From NCBI GenBank assembly GCA_022818135.1, contig JAFMSR010000009.1:23158933-23222932 (forward strand): DNA of 64,000 nt, in the 5' to 3' direction. The notes under the pieces were generated by a model that saw only the letters and a program-made list of their open reading frames with translations, did not search any database and had not been told where the DNA came from. Made by a program: the position numbers and the translations under genes. This document shows, in pieces, positions 12,259 to 23,884 of the stretch (position 1 is the first letter of the stretch; each line of letters opens with the position of its first letter). Source of the stretch: Saxidomus purpurata (Eukaryota > Mollusca > Bivalvia > Venerida > Veneridae).

Positions 12259-13173
12259 AGGGAACTTCTGACGCTACCTTTCAATATTTTGGAATATCTC
12301 AGAAACTGTACCAGAATATCTTAACCAAATTCTCACAACACGTGGACTGTTGTTTTTCACCACTAGTGAACTAATACATTTTTTGGTGGTTGCGTAAATA
12401 CCCATTTACCGCACGTGTAATGTACGCTACCCTCGAAATGGAAAGTCGCAAAAATAAACAACGCATTTATTACAAATAAAATCACATAAACAACGCAATA
12501 TCACAAAGTGGAAACCAAAATAAAACTGCAAAAAATTCACATACAATTATACAAACAATTTGAGCCCTTTGCTGTATAGATATTCTCGCCAATTTCCTAA
12601 CTCAAATTTCAACATGACTGTATGAAATGGAGATTAAATTGATTATAATAACCTGTTTTCTGAAAAGTGGTAGCGATCATCCACAGGTTCCACGTGTAGA
12701 ATGGTTTCATTTTCGGGCAGTTTAGGAAGTGTCATAACAGTATAATGGTACCCTTAACCAGAATGATCAGGCGCTCTAATTATTGGGTATTGTCTTTCCA
12801 GCAACATCGTTCTCGAAAACATGTACAATATTGTCGCCTTACCGGGTATTCAGTCAATGTTGAATGAAACATTTATGTCCGAGAAAAAATGAAATGTGAC
12901 CGCACACAAGGCCCAGTACATGTAGCAGTGACTTTTATACGTGCATTCCGTTCAATTAACACATTGCGAAAACGGCAAATTTTGCGACTTTCGATTTTGG
13001 AGGTTATGATCTTTGAGCAATTGTAGTTTAATAACCAATGGGTCGTTTGCAATAAAAAATTATACAAAATTTGTTTGATATACTATGTTTTATTCGTGTG
13101 AAGTTTCAAGTAAATTCTTACAGTAGTTTTCAAAATAATGAATAAAGACTAAAGGTAGCGTTAGAAGTTCCCT
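12259..13173. mobile_element. 915-bp element with TA-flanked terminal inverted repeats
   Basis: The left end AGGGAACTTCTGACGCTACC and the inverted right end AGGGAACTTCTAACGCTACC continue as CTTT on both sides, a 23-bp TIR with one mismatch. Both ends are bordered by TA (12257-12258 and 13174-13175), as for Tc1/mariner-type insertion. The interior has no transposase-like ORF, only spurious frames under 70 residues, so it is non-autonomous. The superfamily is inferred from TA only. Confidence 0.6.
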
Positions 13174-13186
13174 TAAGAGTACACAC

Positions 13187-13340
13187 CTGTTATTAAACAG
13201 GAGGACACTATACATCTCTCTTTTGCACTTTCATGAATCGTGTAATGTTTTTGTGCATGTTTTCCTTTCTGTCATTGCTTAAACCTGCAATATGTGACAT
13301 GGCTTGCTGTGCAAAGACAAGCCTTTTGCTCTTCGAGACT
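13187..13340. repeat. Dispersed repeat, copy 2 of 2
   Basis: Diverged direct copy of 516-735 (CTGTTATTAAACAGGAGGAC, then TTTTGCACTTTCATGAAT and CTTAAACCTGCA), lying immediately right of the TA-flanked element. Confidence 0.5.
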
Positions 13341-14435
13341 TTTAATATTTTAGTAAACAACTTCTTTGTGGTCCATATATTTATATGTAAGGTTAGTGAT
13401 TGTTTATGGTGTTTCTGTGTAATATACTTTCCGCCTGAATAAAGTGTTTTGCGTAACAGTATCCCAACAATGTGAAGTAACTATCGGGTACATGTACACA
13501 AAGAGGTTCTCCCTATTTTAAGCGGTGTTCACTATACATAAAAGCGGTGGTTCTAAAATTTAATATTTTTGACTCTTGATTAATTTTCATTTTTGAAATA
13601 CAGAGAAGATATAAATTTAGATCGCTTTCACTTATCTCTGAACGAATTCGTCTGTTTGTGTCAACATACTTTCAGCAGCAGCTGACAAAGTGCACAAACA
13701 GCACAACTCTTTTAAACGAGTATTAAGACAAAATAACCTTAAAAAAACTTTCAGCGAGTAATATTTAAAAAAAAACAACCGAATCCCAATGTTCATTGTT
13801 CCTTCCAAGGAAGGGACACTTAGAGTTGTACAGATACACTTGACTGAACAATGCAGCACGTAAGCCAATTTTCGGTGTGTTTCCGTTATAAATTAAACGT
13901 TGTGATATTGAAAATGTGATGGAACCAACTAACAACCAATAGCCGTTCCTTTCCGTACATGCTACATGTTTACGTTACTGTGGTTATTTCCCTTTATGTG
14001 GTAACTTCACTGGGTAAGCTATAGTCTCACTATTTGCACTTCGAAGGCAAACCGTTTTTACAGGTTGACATTTAATAGCTGTCCGCCTTCTAGGTAAGCT
14101 ATTGCACACATATACAAAATAAGCTATTGCACGTTGGACTTGCAGAAATCGCCCGACAATGCGTTTGCTTTTGCATTATGAGTTTGACAAATAGCTGAAA
14201 GAATGTGAATTTACATATGTTTGCATAGCGTAGAAATATGCATATATTGTTGCCGGAAGTATTGGCGCGAACTTACCATGTGACCATATAAAAGCAGATC
14301 TAGCGTGACGTAGTAACAGGTGCCTGGAGTGAACCAAGCTCACAAGCATTTTCAAAAGATTTTCGCAAATTGCTATGTAGATTTTAATTTTTGTTGTTGA
14401 TTCTAGCCTTTACTTTTACATTTTATGTTTATAAT

Positions 14436-14575
14436 ATCCGTTCCAGCGGTGTGCATCGTCTAATAAACAATGATTTGGAGCTATGATGGGCAGTAATTAA
14501 CCACGAAGGCCGGATGTCTGAGTGGTTTAAACTGCGCATCAGAACGACAAAGAGTTGTTTATTAGTTTAGTTTAT
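14436..14575. repeat. Inverted-repeat core shared with the arm elements
   Basis: TCCGTTCCAGCGGTG, then TCGTCTAATAAACAATGATTTGGAG, a GAGTGGTTTAAACTGCGCATCAG block and an inverse TTGTTTATTAG. The same order occurs at about 39905-40020 and, reversed, at about 54455-54575. The TAATAAACAAT...TTGTTTATTA ends make it a hairpin. The internal GAGTGGTTTAA looks like a tRNA A box but has no B box after it. Confidence 0.5.
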
Positions 14576-14584
14576 TCTAATTTA

Positions 14585-14712
14585 TTTTAGCTCGATTGTG
14601 AAGAAAGCTTGTAGCTTATCGACTCACTCTCGAGTCCGCTTCCGGTCGTGACCCCAGTGGGGCTCGAACCCGCAACCTCCGGGATGAGCGGCCGGCACCG
14701 CTACACTATATG
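14585..14712 (-). mobile_element. tRNA-derived SINE head, minus strand
   Basis: On the minus strand TAGTGTAGCGG (A box, near 14699-14709) is followed at tRNA spacing by GGTTCGAGCCC (B box, near 14660-14670), then CACTGGGGTCACGACCGGAA. The B box matches the consensus perfectly. There is no clean acceptor stem and the sequence runs on past the tRNA part, so a SINE is more likely than a tRNA gene. Confidence 0.55.
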
Positions 14713-14910
14713 TGTCGTGTAGACAAGTAAATCAGAATGATGGTAAACGTTTCCCGTTGACTATTTACTGTAGTACAAGTGTTGTCATACACGTCATACA
14801 AAACATAATCGAGCGATATATTAAATTGCAATACTGAAAATGTAGATTCATGAATACCGTTGGAAAAACTATAAACCATCTTAAGGATGTCTGCTACGTT
14901 GTGTTCAGAT

Positions 14911-16100
14911 TTCAACAATTTTCTGAAAATCAACATACATCAAGGGGAACATATCACCATCAAAATAAAACCTTAAAAAAGGTACCTATCCAGGCTTTTT
15001 TTGCGCTAGGCTTCAACAAACTATGTCACCATATTTATGAAAACAAAAAATACGTAAGTCATAGTTAACCATCATTTACTCCTGCTTATTCCAATAGGTA
15101 AAATAGAACGTTTTTTATTACACGATTGTTGAAAAAAATGGTACTGTTATTGAAAATAATTTTTAAAAAAATGACTCAGAACAATTATTTGTCGAAATGC
15201 AAAATGTTAAAGTTGAATTACCCCACCCACTTATTTTCATAATGGCATTTAATTCATGCATATCGATAACCTTTAAACCAGTGAAGGGATTTCAACGATT
15301 TTCTGAAAATCAACATATATCAAGACAAACATTATACCATCAAAATAAAACCTTAAAAAAGGTACCTATCCAGGCTTTTTTTTGCGCTAGGCTTTCACAA
15401 ACTATGTCACCATATTTATGAATACTAAAAAAATATTAGGTCATAGTTGCCCGTCATTTACTCATGTTTATTCCATTAGGTGAAATAAAACGTTTTTATC
15501 ACACAATTGTTGAAAAAAATTGTACTGTGATTGAAAATAATTTAAAAAAATGACTCGGAACAAATATTTGTCGAAATGCAAAATGTTAATGTTGAATTAC
15601 CCCACCCACTTATTTTCATAATGGCATTTAATTCATGCATATCGATGACATTTAAACCAGTGAAGGGATTTCAACGATTTTCTGAAAATCAACATACATC
15701 AAGAGAAACATTGTACCATCAAAATAAAACCTTAAAAAAGGTACCTATCTGGGCTTTTTTGCGCTAGGCTTTCACAAACCACGGACCTATATACGTCCGT
15801 GCACAAACTATGTCACCATATATATGAATACTTAAATGGTATTAGGTCATAGTTAACCAGCAAATACTCCTGTTTATTCCATTAGGTGAAATAAAACGCT
15901 TTTCATTACACAATTGTTGAAAAAAGTGCTTGAAAATAATTTTAAAAAATTACTCGGAACAAATATTTGTCGAAATACAAAATGTTAAAGTTGAATTACC
16001 CCACCCACTTATTTTCAGAATGACACTTAATTCGTGAATATCAATGACCTTGAAATCAGCGAAAGGATTTCAACGATTTTCTGACAATTTTCTCAATTAA
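14911..16100. repeat. Tandem array of three 380-bp units
   Basis: Units begin with TTCAACRATTTTCTGAAAATC at 14911, 15291 and 15670, and a broken fourth begins at 16069. Spacings are 380, 379 and 399. Each unit contains AAAACCTTAAAAAAGGTACC, GCGCTAGGCTT, TATGTCACCATAT and AATTACCCCACCCACTTATT. The third unit is longer mainly because of the micro-palindrome at 15780-15801. The repeated short ORFs are by-products of the array. AATTACCCCACCCACTT recurs inverted at about 16215. Confidence 0.75.
15780..15801. mobile_element. 22-bp micro-palindrome inserted in a tandem unit
   Basis: An imperfect palindrome with CACGGAC and GTCCGTG ends around CTATATAC, flanked by exact CACAAAC repeats (15773-15779 and 15802-15808). 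The two sister tandem units read TTCACAAACTATGTCACC or CTTCAACAAACTATG at this point, so the empty site is visible inside the same array: the palindrome and one copy of CACAAAC are extra. It starts CA and ends TG, like the one at 8801-8833. Confidence 0.7.
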
Positions 16101-17101
16101 AGATCATTAAATTAAACTTTGATAATGATATTTTTAACTTTGGGTGTTCTTATTGGCAGAAAACTGTTGAAATCAATTACATGAAAGGTCCCAAAGTTTC
16201 TTTAATAAATAACTATTCAGAAAATGTGGGTGGGGTAATTTAACTTAATACGAAATTGATATTTTGTATCAATCGCCAGTTCAATATTGTCACATAATAC
16301 CTAGTCAATTACACCGTTTGGGAGTAGAGAATCACCGAAATACAGTTTTACTCCAGAATCAGCGAAGAGATACTCCCATCCGAACAAGTGTTTTTAAATC
16401 CATTCAAGTGTAAGTTGGTCAGATACACCGACTGGGATATAATAACACGGAAATGTAACTTTGCCCTAAAATGATGTCACGCGTCGTGTATCGTTACACA
16501 AGTCAACTGACCAAGGACTTGCATGTGCCTTAATTCTATACCGCATTCCACGCACATGGCTATGGTCTCAAATTGTAGAATGACACAGACGGACACATCC
16601 GTGTATCATACATAATCACTTTGCTATTATTCGCGATATTATAAACAAAAAGTATTTCAGTGACGTTTAGCTACGAAACCCGTCAGAATGTTGTAAAGAA
16701 ATCAAATACAAATGTATGTAGTTTTTTGGAAAAGAAACATAAAAAGAAATTTAAAAAACTTCTGTTTGACAATCCCAAAAAATGTTATGGGGGTGATTGG
16801 ACCAGTAAGTCCAGTTATTGCAGTCATGTTTCCATCTGAGATAAGTGTTTCATGATGGAAACTTTTTCTTGCATACCGTCTTGCACTTTAAAGTAGATTT
16901 CTAAAAGCAAACTTATCAAAATGATGAATTAGCATAAAAACAAACGATAGTCCGACGTTTTGTTTAGGAAAGTGACGTAACATTGTTTATAACGTTACGT
17001 CATAAGCAATTCACGAGAGTCGTCTGGCAAACGAGGGGTGCCAGACCGGTTTTACCGGCATGGGCAAAATTACCGGAAATGCCGATCCGATATCCAAGAA
17101 T

Positions 17102-17163
17102 GTCTGTCTGTCTGTCTGTCAGTCTCTCTCTCTGTCTCTCTGTCTCTCTGTCTCTCTCTCTTA
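17102..17163. repeat. TCTG/TC microsatellite
   Basis: Five TCTG-type repeats grade into TCTC runs interrupted by TG. A long overlapping ORF (16983-17354) is an artefact of this low-complexity tract. Confidence 0.8.
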
Positions 17164-17169
17164 CTGTGT

Positions 17170-17244
17170 GGGCCTCATTGGTGCAGTTATTACATAATTC
17201 GATTCGTAACTTAAAGGTTCCGGGTTCAATTCCTAGTAAGGCCA
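17170..17244 (+). mobile_element. tRNA-like sequence, degenerate
   Basis: GGCCT at the start can pair with AGGCC at the end. An A-box-like TTGGTGCAGTTATTA and B-box-like GGTTCAATTCC lie about 40 bp apart. The middle stem around TTCGTAA does not pair, so this is a decayed tRNA or SINE head rather than a working tRNA gene. Confidence 0.4.
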
Positions 17245-20200
17245 CTAACAAATGTCCTAGAACAAAACATTTTATGACACAGGTGTCTCAGTTTATCCAG
17301 CTGCAACTGTGTACCATACATGAAAATCTATATCGCTCTCTCTCTGACAAGTGATTGGTTCGGCCAAGTATGGTATCTCGAGAGCGATTACTATGAGTTA
17401 AGAGAACTTGTTGCGCAATCGAGCTTAAATACTCAACAAAAAATCAAAGGGTCAATCACATATAATTTGAATGTCTTGAAAGACAAAACCTTGAAGTAAA
17501 CAATATAAAGTGAGACAGTTTCAATTAAACAGGTACTGATCGTATAAGACAAGCCAACCTTTTATTTGTTTTTAATTATTTGTTTAAAAACAATCAATGT
17601 GCATTGGTATTTTTTTATAAAGCACCATGCCTAGCCTTAGCAAGAGTACACACGTAAAACAGTGATCTTGAAAATGGCGTCAGTAGAGCGACACATTCAA
17701 TTTATGCTTTCTCATACTTATACATGTAGTGTAATGACTGATGAAGTTACAACCAAGAACATTGCTATTTTCAAATCAGATCATATTGTTGTACGTAAAC
17801 AAAAATCAACTTTTAAAAAACGATTCTTTATTTTTTTTTTTTTAGTATAAATTAGTATATATTTTAAGTAATCTCCCAATCTTGTCTGTTAAAATCCATC
17901 CACCATGATCGCTGATAAAAATCTCTGACTTTTAGGTTGACTTCTTGAAGATGCGGGAAACGGAATCGTATCTGATTACACAATCTTTAAACTTTCATGT
18001 TTTATTTTGCAATGTGTATTCCATATTTATGTATGAATCAATTGTTAAAAAGATTGTTACGGTAGATTAACGTCTCAAACCTTCCTCGAGAAAGTCAAGG
18101 ATGACTTTTGACTATGAATACCAATTAGTCACTCTGGTTCATCTTACTTGAGGCGTCCTTAAGCCTTTCTTAAGGAAGCCTTTACCGAGTATGAGTCGAG
18201 GTGGAGTTCGAGTGACGACTCTGAATATAGCTATTACATAAGTGTTTTCTTTCAAACAAAAACACGAAAGAAACACATTTGCCGTATTCAACGTCTACCG
18301 TGACTGTATATCAGAAATTAGGCATGATAAGACTTTGCAAAAACATCGTTTTGTTCCGTGCAGTATTTATTTTTAAGGAGCATACCTATATACAGTGACG
18401 TCCTAATGATTTTCCTCTCCCTGCTCTATCTTCCGTTACGGTATTGCTTTTAGCAGATAGAAACGCGCGCGTGCGCAAAGGGGGTACAAAATTAGCGGTT
18501 TGAACAGAGAGGGGTCGGTTTCGGATACACAATTAGAGATTTATTCGGCTTTCCCCTCTATAGGTTACGCGTTTTTTTATCAAAAGTAACTGTAAAATGA
18601 ATTTATAACTAGATGTTGATTTTAACGACAAATCGTATGTCTCCCGAAACTTAAAGTAGCTCGCGGGTTTCCCCCAGAAATCGGGTCATTTTTTAAAACG
18701 GCAACGCATACTTAAGAAATTTTACATGACAGTCTCTTGACTCTTTGACTGTTGTTGAAAAAATAAGATGAAGTGGTGTTTCCATGGAAACTGGGTTAAA
18801 AGCGCCACCTAGAGGAGGGTGCGTTTTTCGTCGATTTCCGCGTTTATCTCATAATTTCTCTGTCAACGTAGATAATGAAACTATGCAATTTTCATAAAAG
18901 TAGCGCCGAATCATTTTCCCATCTTCAAAGTACAAACAAAAATTGGGGGGTCACCGCCTTCCTTTTCGCGACACTGAAACTTTTATGAAGTCAGAAAGGC
19001 AAAACAAACGGCGGCGTAAAAATGAATATGCCATTGGCGTGACGTAATGAGCCGTTTCTGACGTTTCTTGTATAGTTTTCGTTTTATTCTTCCATTTTTT
19101 TAGCATGGTGAGATAATAACTATACACTCGCACATTTTATTAAATACGAAACACCATTTCCAGTATAGGGCGAACAGTTTATTCAGTTAGTTGAGTACTG
19201 ATGTTTCTGCCAATACTGAAAAAAGCATAACTTTATACAAATATATAATGAAAACAACATTTGATTGAACATAATCAGGCAAACATATAAACATGACAAC
19301 AACTTCAACATGTTATTGTTATATTTCTTATATAACGACTATGTGCCCTTAACACATTCACGGCTACAATGCAGTAAGGTTAAAGAATAATTTTGCAAGG
19401 AAATAAAAAATAACAAGTAATTTTAAAGTTGAAACCGAGTACTCCGAACAGTTTTTTTTTATTTTACTCTGAAAAAATATATTTTGGTTTGCCAAAACCG
19501 AACGAAAAAAGCTGAAGAAGCAAACCAGCGAAGTACCGCTGAAAAAAGGTTAAAAACCCGTTAGAATCAGCAAGAAGGTATGTCCGAATTTCCATGTAGA
19601 TATATGACGGGGTTCAAATATATTTTGAAGTATAATATCGAAGTTCTGAAACTTAAATACTTATAACGCCGTTAATTATTTCTGTTTAAGTAAATGAGGT
19701 GATATATACTGATGTTTTCAAATAGCCTTTACCGTTTCGAAACTTATTTAAAGTTGGCTATACTGGTTGGGGACCACCAAACCCGGACGACCATCAAACC
19801 GGACACCTTTTAAAACGCGTTAATATTTTGTTAATATTTACTATCATATGATCTTGATCAAACAGACACTTGATTTCCATCAACAAAGTGCAACAACAAC
19901 AGTTTAATGTAACCATTTGACCAGAAATCTCACAATTTATTTTGTCAGTCACTTAAAGCATGCTTACATTGTCGGGGGGAAAAGTGGACAGTGAGAGACG
20001 GGGCATGCGCAATATTTCTGTGAGGCCCAGCAAAAAAATCACAAGTTAAACCTTTTATCATGATATTTCTTTTATGTGTCGAATGACTGATACATTTAAC
20101 ATAATTTTAAAGCAAACATTACAATTAAACAAATCTATTTAAACTACCTGTCCGTAAACATGGTACAGTCGATCAGTAAAATATAGCAATTTGGTAGCCC

Positions 20201-20508
20201 AACAGCCGGGCCTCAGAAATGTGATTGATCTAGTCTTATGAGTTAACAAGTTAACTTTTCGTTTCGGAGAAGAACCTAACTTTCTACTGGTAAAAGTTTG
20301 ATTGCTAGATACAAAAGTTGTCGGAGTTATCGCAAAATATATTTGAAAAGTGTCCGGTTGTAGGACTCTAGCCAGTACTGCAATAAAATCCCCAGCACAG
20401 AGACTGACCGGTATAATCGTAAACCATTTCACCTGCACTTGTGAAACACATGGAATATATGTAATAAACTATAAACTGCTATATTCTACAGATAATAAAT
20501 AAACTCAC

Positions 20509-21650
20509 AAACGCTTATATTTCGAAATATTCTGTCCGCAACTTTTTTGTGACTCTTAACATGCCCGTTTAACAGACTGATCAGTCCGTCATGACCGGAT
20601 CTTTCTAATGCCAGCTTGAGGTGTTTTGGCTGAATTCCTATTCCCGCTAACGTTTTTGCGATGTTCTTGCTCAGAATGTTATTGCTTATCATATCATGAA
20701 ATGTCACAAAGTTCGCTTTTTCATTTTGAATGCGTATTAAGGCAGAGTTTACGCTTGCCGTAGAAAAAGGTTCCAATTCCTTTTGATAGTCTACATTGAG
20801 TACCATTTTTGACAACACTTCATCGTCATTTACAGCATTGTGTGCTTCATAAGTAAAACTGTCGCTAGTATCTGTTTGGACAGTACAACCTGACTGAAAG
20901 AGCCTTTGTAATTCGGGATAATTTTCTTAAACATCTTTAAACTGTCAGCAAACCAACATACGTTTTGATTAACACTTTGTTTTAGAGAGTGATTAACCAG
21001 TACTTTTGCATGAAATTGAGCATTGTGCGCAACCAGGGTGACATTACAACTGATTCCCTTTAGCCAATCAGCAAACATGATTAAAGCACGTTTTGTATCA
21101 TGCAATTTACAGGTCTTAATCTGTCATACATATTATGACCGTGCATTTCTATTCCCGTTAGATTTGCAATGTGCTGAGGAATGTGGCCTGATGGTGGCTG
21201 TACATAAAAAGAAAATACTTGTCCTGACTTCACTTCTTTTCCGCGATTTGTATGATATCTGGTTCGATACCTGAAGATGAAACAGATAAAAAAGAAACTG
21301 ATAAGCCGTGTAAATTTGCAACGTGTGTAACATAAAACGATTTTTTCCGACTATTCCATTAGTAAATTGATATCTAGTGAGAAATAGTCAAGTTGTCCAA
21401 GATATGTAGGGAAAGCAGCCTGTCATTTGCTGGTAATCACATATAGATATAAACATAAGATCGACTTAGTGGTACCGAAAATGATAATAATCAAATAATT
21501 ATTGCAACAATTGCGGTGTACGTCTGAGTGCTGAATTTTCAATATTACTTTAAAATAAAAGTTACCCTAAATATTTACCTAATCCGGTAGTCTCCAAATC
21601 AAAAACAACAAAGGTGGAATTATTGCACGTGGCCTCGAAGTTTTCATCCG
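20509..21650 (-). pseudogene. DEDDh (DnaQ/RNase T-like) 3'-5' exonuclease, decayed
   Basis: Exon A (21579-21650, minus) ends with VVFDLETTGLG, the ExoI motif with D and E, and a donor G|GTAAAT. After a 308-bp intron, exon B starts at 21270 (TTTCATCTTCAG acceptor) and the join reads G-IEPDIIQIA in frame. Exon B then carries FYVQPPSGHIPQHIANLTGI, LVAHNAQFHAKVL, ADSLKMFKKIIPN and YEAHNAVNDDEVLSKMV (ExoIII H and D present), then a tail KTLAGIGIQPKHLKLALER. These pieces lie in different frames: breaks occur near 21230-21245 (with a TGA), near 21095-21125 and near 20885-20897. The ExoII Asp expected in HNAQFD is His (codon at 21010-21012). A GTGAGT donor follows 20509. Upstream, exon A runs into the GCTCACC-type repeat at about 21652. 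The tail resembles, from memory, exonuclease regions of PML-like proteins. Lesions plus the lost Asp indicate a pseudogene, unless the assembly has base errors. Confidence 0.65.
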
Positions 21651-21651
21651 T

Positions 21652-22474
21652 TGCTATTAGGATCACTCTCCGTCCGGGGTCCGTCGTAGGTAGTACGTCG
21701 TACGTCCGTCGACCATTTCCTTCAAACAATATCTCCTATTTCCTGAAGCTCTATCAAAGTTGTTCAAAGAATTCCATTCAATGCAGAACTCTGGTTGCTA
21801 TGGCAACGAATAGGAAAAACTTAAAACATCTTCTTCTCTGTAACCATAAGGCCTAGAGCTTAGATATTTAGCATGTGGCATTGTCTAGTAGACCATTTAC
21901 CAAGATTGTTCAAATTATGAGCCCCGGGTCAAAATTGACCCTGCCCGGGGGTCTCTTGGTTTTACATAGTCTTATATAGGAAAAACTTTAAAAGTTTTTT
22001 TCTCTGAAACCACAAGGCCTAGAGCTAAGATATTTAGCATGTGACATTTTCTAGTGGACCTCTACTAAGATTGTTCAAATTATGAGCCCCAGGTCAAAAT
22101 TGACCCCTCCCGGGGGTCACTTGGTTATACATTGGCTTATATAGGAAAAACTTAAAAAATCTTCTTCTCTGAAACCACAAGGCCTAGAGCTTAGATATTT
22201 AGCATGTAGCATTGTCTAGTGGACCTCTACCAAGATTGTTCAAATCATGACTCCCTAGTTAAAAATTAACCTCCCCAGGAGGGGGGGAGTCACTTGATTT
22301 CGCATAGGCTTATATAGGGAAAACACAAGGCCAGCAGGCAGATAATAGATATTTGAAATGTTACTTGGCATTGCGTAGTGGACTTCTACGAATTATGTTA
22401 GAATCATGACCCCTCTTATTATAGCCAATGGTAGTCAGGTGAGCGATATAGGGTCATGATGGCCCTCTTGTTTT
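21652..22474 (+). repeat. Bivalve GCTCACC/GGGTCAAAATTGACC repeat, head-truncated
   Basis: Starts inside the head (GCTATTAGGATCACTC, CGTCCGG...CCGTC), followed by CATTTCCTTCAAAC, CTCTGGTTGCTATGGCAACG and then about four tandem modules of roughly 170 bp, each with CACAAGGCCTAGAGCTTAGA, TTTAGCATGTRRCATT, CCAAGATTGTTCAAAT and GGTCAAAATTGACC. It ends with GTGAGCGATATAGGGTCATG and GGCCCTCTTGTTTT. Longer copies lie at 30177-32336 and inverted copies at 52205-53042. Non-coding. Confidence 0.7.
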
Positions 22475-22719
22475 CACCTCTATTTGAATACGTTCTATGT
22501 CATCTACGGGTATATTACTTGTCGATTCTAGTGAAGATTCATATGTTCGTCCTTCCACTTATTCATAAAATGCATCTTTGCCTATTCTCTTCCTGTTATA
22601 AAGATGTTTATAATAAGTCATTTGATATGACTTTTGAACAAGAAAAAAATCACTGTGCGTTATCATAGAATAAATCACGTAAAAGATTGATTTCAGTCGC
22701 TTCCTACCTCACTCTCTGA

Positions 22720-22806
22720 CTAGCTCGCTCCCTGCCTCCCTTCCCCACCCCTCCGTCCCTCTGTCCCTCCGTCCGTCCCTCTCTCCCTCACTGACTCACT
22801 CACTGA
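22720..22806. repeat. Pyrimidine-rich CCTC/CCGT microsatellite
   Basis: Runs of CCCT, TCCGTCCCTC and CACTCACTGA. Low complexity, strongly C/T on the plus strand. Confidence 0.75.
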
Positions 22807-23884
22807 ATTTTGTGGACAACTTTGTGACATACATACTGACAGGCAGATATGACAAAGTCAATATTTTCCACACCATTACGTGATGGAAGACATAATGATC
22901 TCTATATTATCGAAGTTGAATTTCGGTTCCTTTCACAGGAGCCATCTTCAAACGAATTTTGATGCCATTTCCGATTTGTTTTGCATTCTTAAAAAATCAG
23001 CTTATCACAGGTTGAAACATTTTTATTTTTTATTTCTGCAAACCTTTAAAGTGGAATGCATCAGTTATCAAAGTATTATATCTACTTTCAGTTGTATTAC
23101 ATTTTAGTTGTAAATGTGGTTAGATTTAATTGTTTAATACAATGGGCTGTTTGCTATGTTTCTTCTACCTGCATGTATCTCATGGCAGGAATAGGCCACC
23201 ATACTTTTCTTTTTAATGGTGCATGGACAGGCAACGTAAAATCTGATGTTGTAGTATTTTTGCCATTAAAACTTTCTTTTTTGAAGGTTTATTACTCTAA
23301 ACGTATGTTTATGGCATTCAAGTCTCAAATTACAAGTCGTTAACTATATGCCAGTGCATGTTATTTACATTTTTTATGTTAGTTTCACTCAGAATCATCA
23401 TTTCACAGGGATTTGAAAATAGAGTTGCAAGTTACGCAAAATGATGCGTAGATTCTACAGTCACGGGCGTTCCCTGAATGCATCACGTACTTTTATACAT
23501 ATATAGCGTGAAATGAAAAACAATATCTATAAAGATTTTCAGAAGTCCCTTTTCCGACAAAATCGATCCCATGGTAATTTTATTGTGATAAACTAAATAT
23601 ATCTGATTTCGTGTGTCTATGGTTTTAATGAGCTATTTATAGAATAATAAACACGTTGACAGCTGTCAAGTAATCTTCGTCTGCTGCTACATGTAACGAT
23701 AAGAAAGATAAAATGTCTTTATATTTATTATTCAATGGTAAGACATAAATTTTGTTCTAAATTTTTTTTCAATGAACTGCTTTTACATAACGACGTGTTA
23801 TTTTTGCGTATATTTACTCTTCATATTTTTCTTAGTGTTGAAATGGCTCACAAGCAGTAATGAGTTTTGTATTTTATATTTCAG

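Larger units (their letters stand above)
6376..23884 (+). other. 17.5-kb second intron of the NLR-like gene, repeat-filled
   Basis: Bounded by GTAAGC at 6376 and TTTTATATTTCAG before 23885. Structured parts are listed separately. Nothing recognisable is seen in 7011-8793, 8841-9108, 9242-9758, 11101-12256, 13341-14435, 16101-17100, 17245-20502 and 22810-23884. Two weak items are an ORF of 99 residues on the minus strand at 20139-20438 with no family resemblance, and a short basic/glutamate-rich plus-strand segment near 19497-19580 that contains a stop. One or more further small exons could be hidden here. Confidence 0.45.

Noticed and set aside
16983..17354. 123-residue ORF with leucine/serine repeats
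   Set aside because: It is driven by the TCTG/TC microsatellite and runs through a tRNA-like sequence.
19497..19580. Basic/glutamate-rich open segment resembling a transposase linker before a GTATGT donor
   Set aside because: It contains an in-frame TAG, is very short and has no other motif nearby; low-complexity K/E runs are common by chance.
20139..20438. 99-residue minus-strand ORF just past the exonuclease pseudogene
   Set aside because: It could be a further exon, but there is no family resemblance, and the acceptor and donor are ambiguous. Not supported enough to call.
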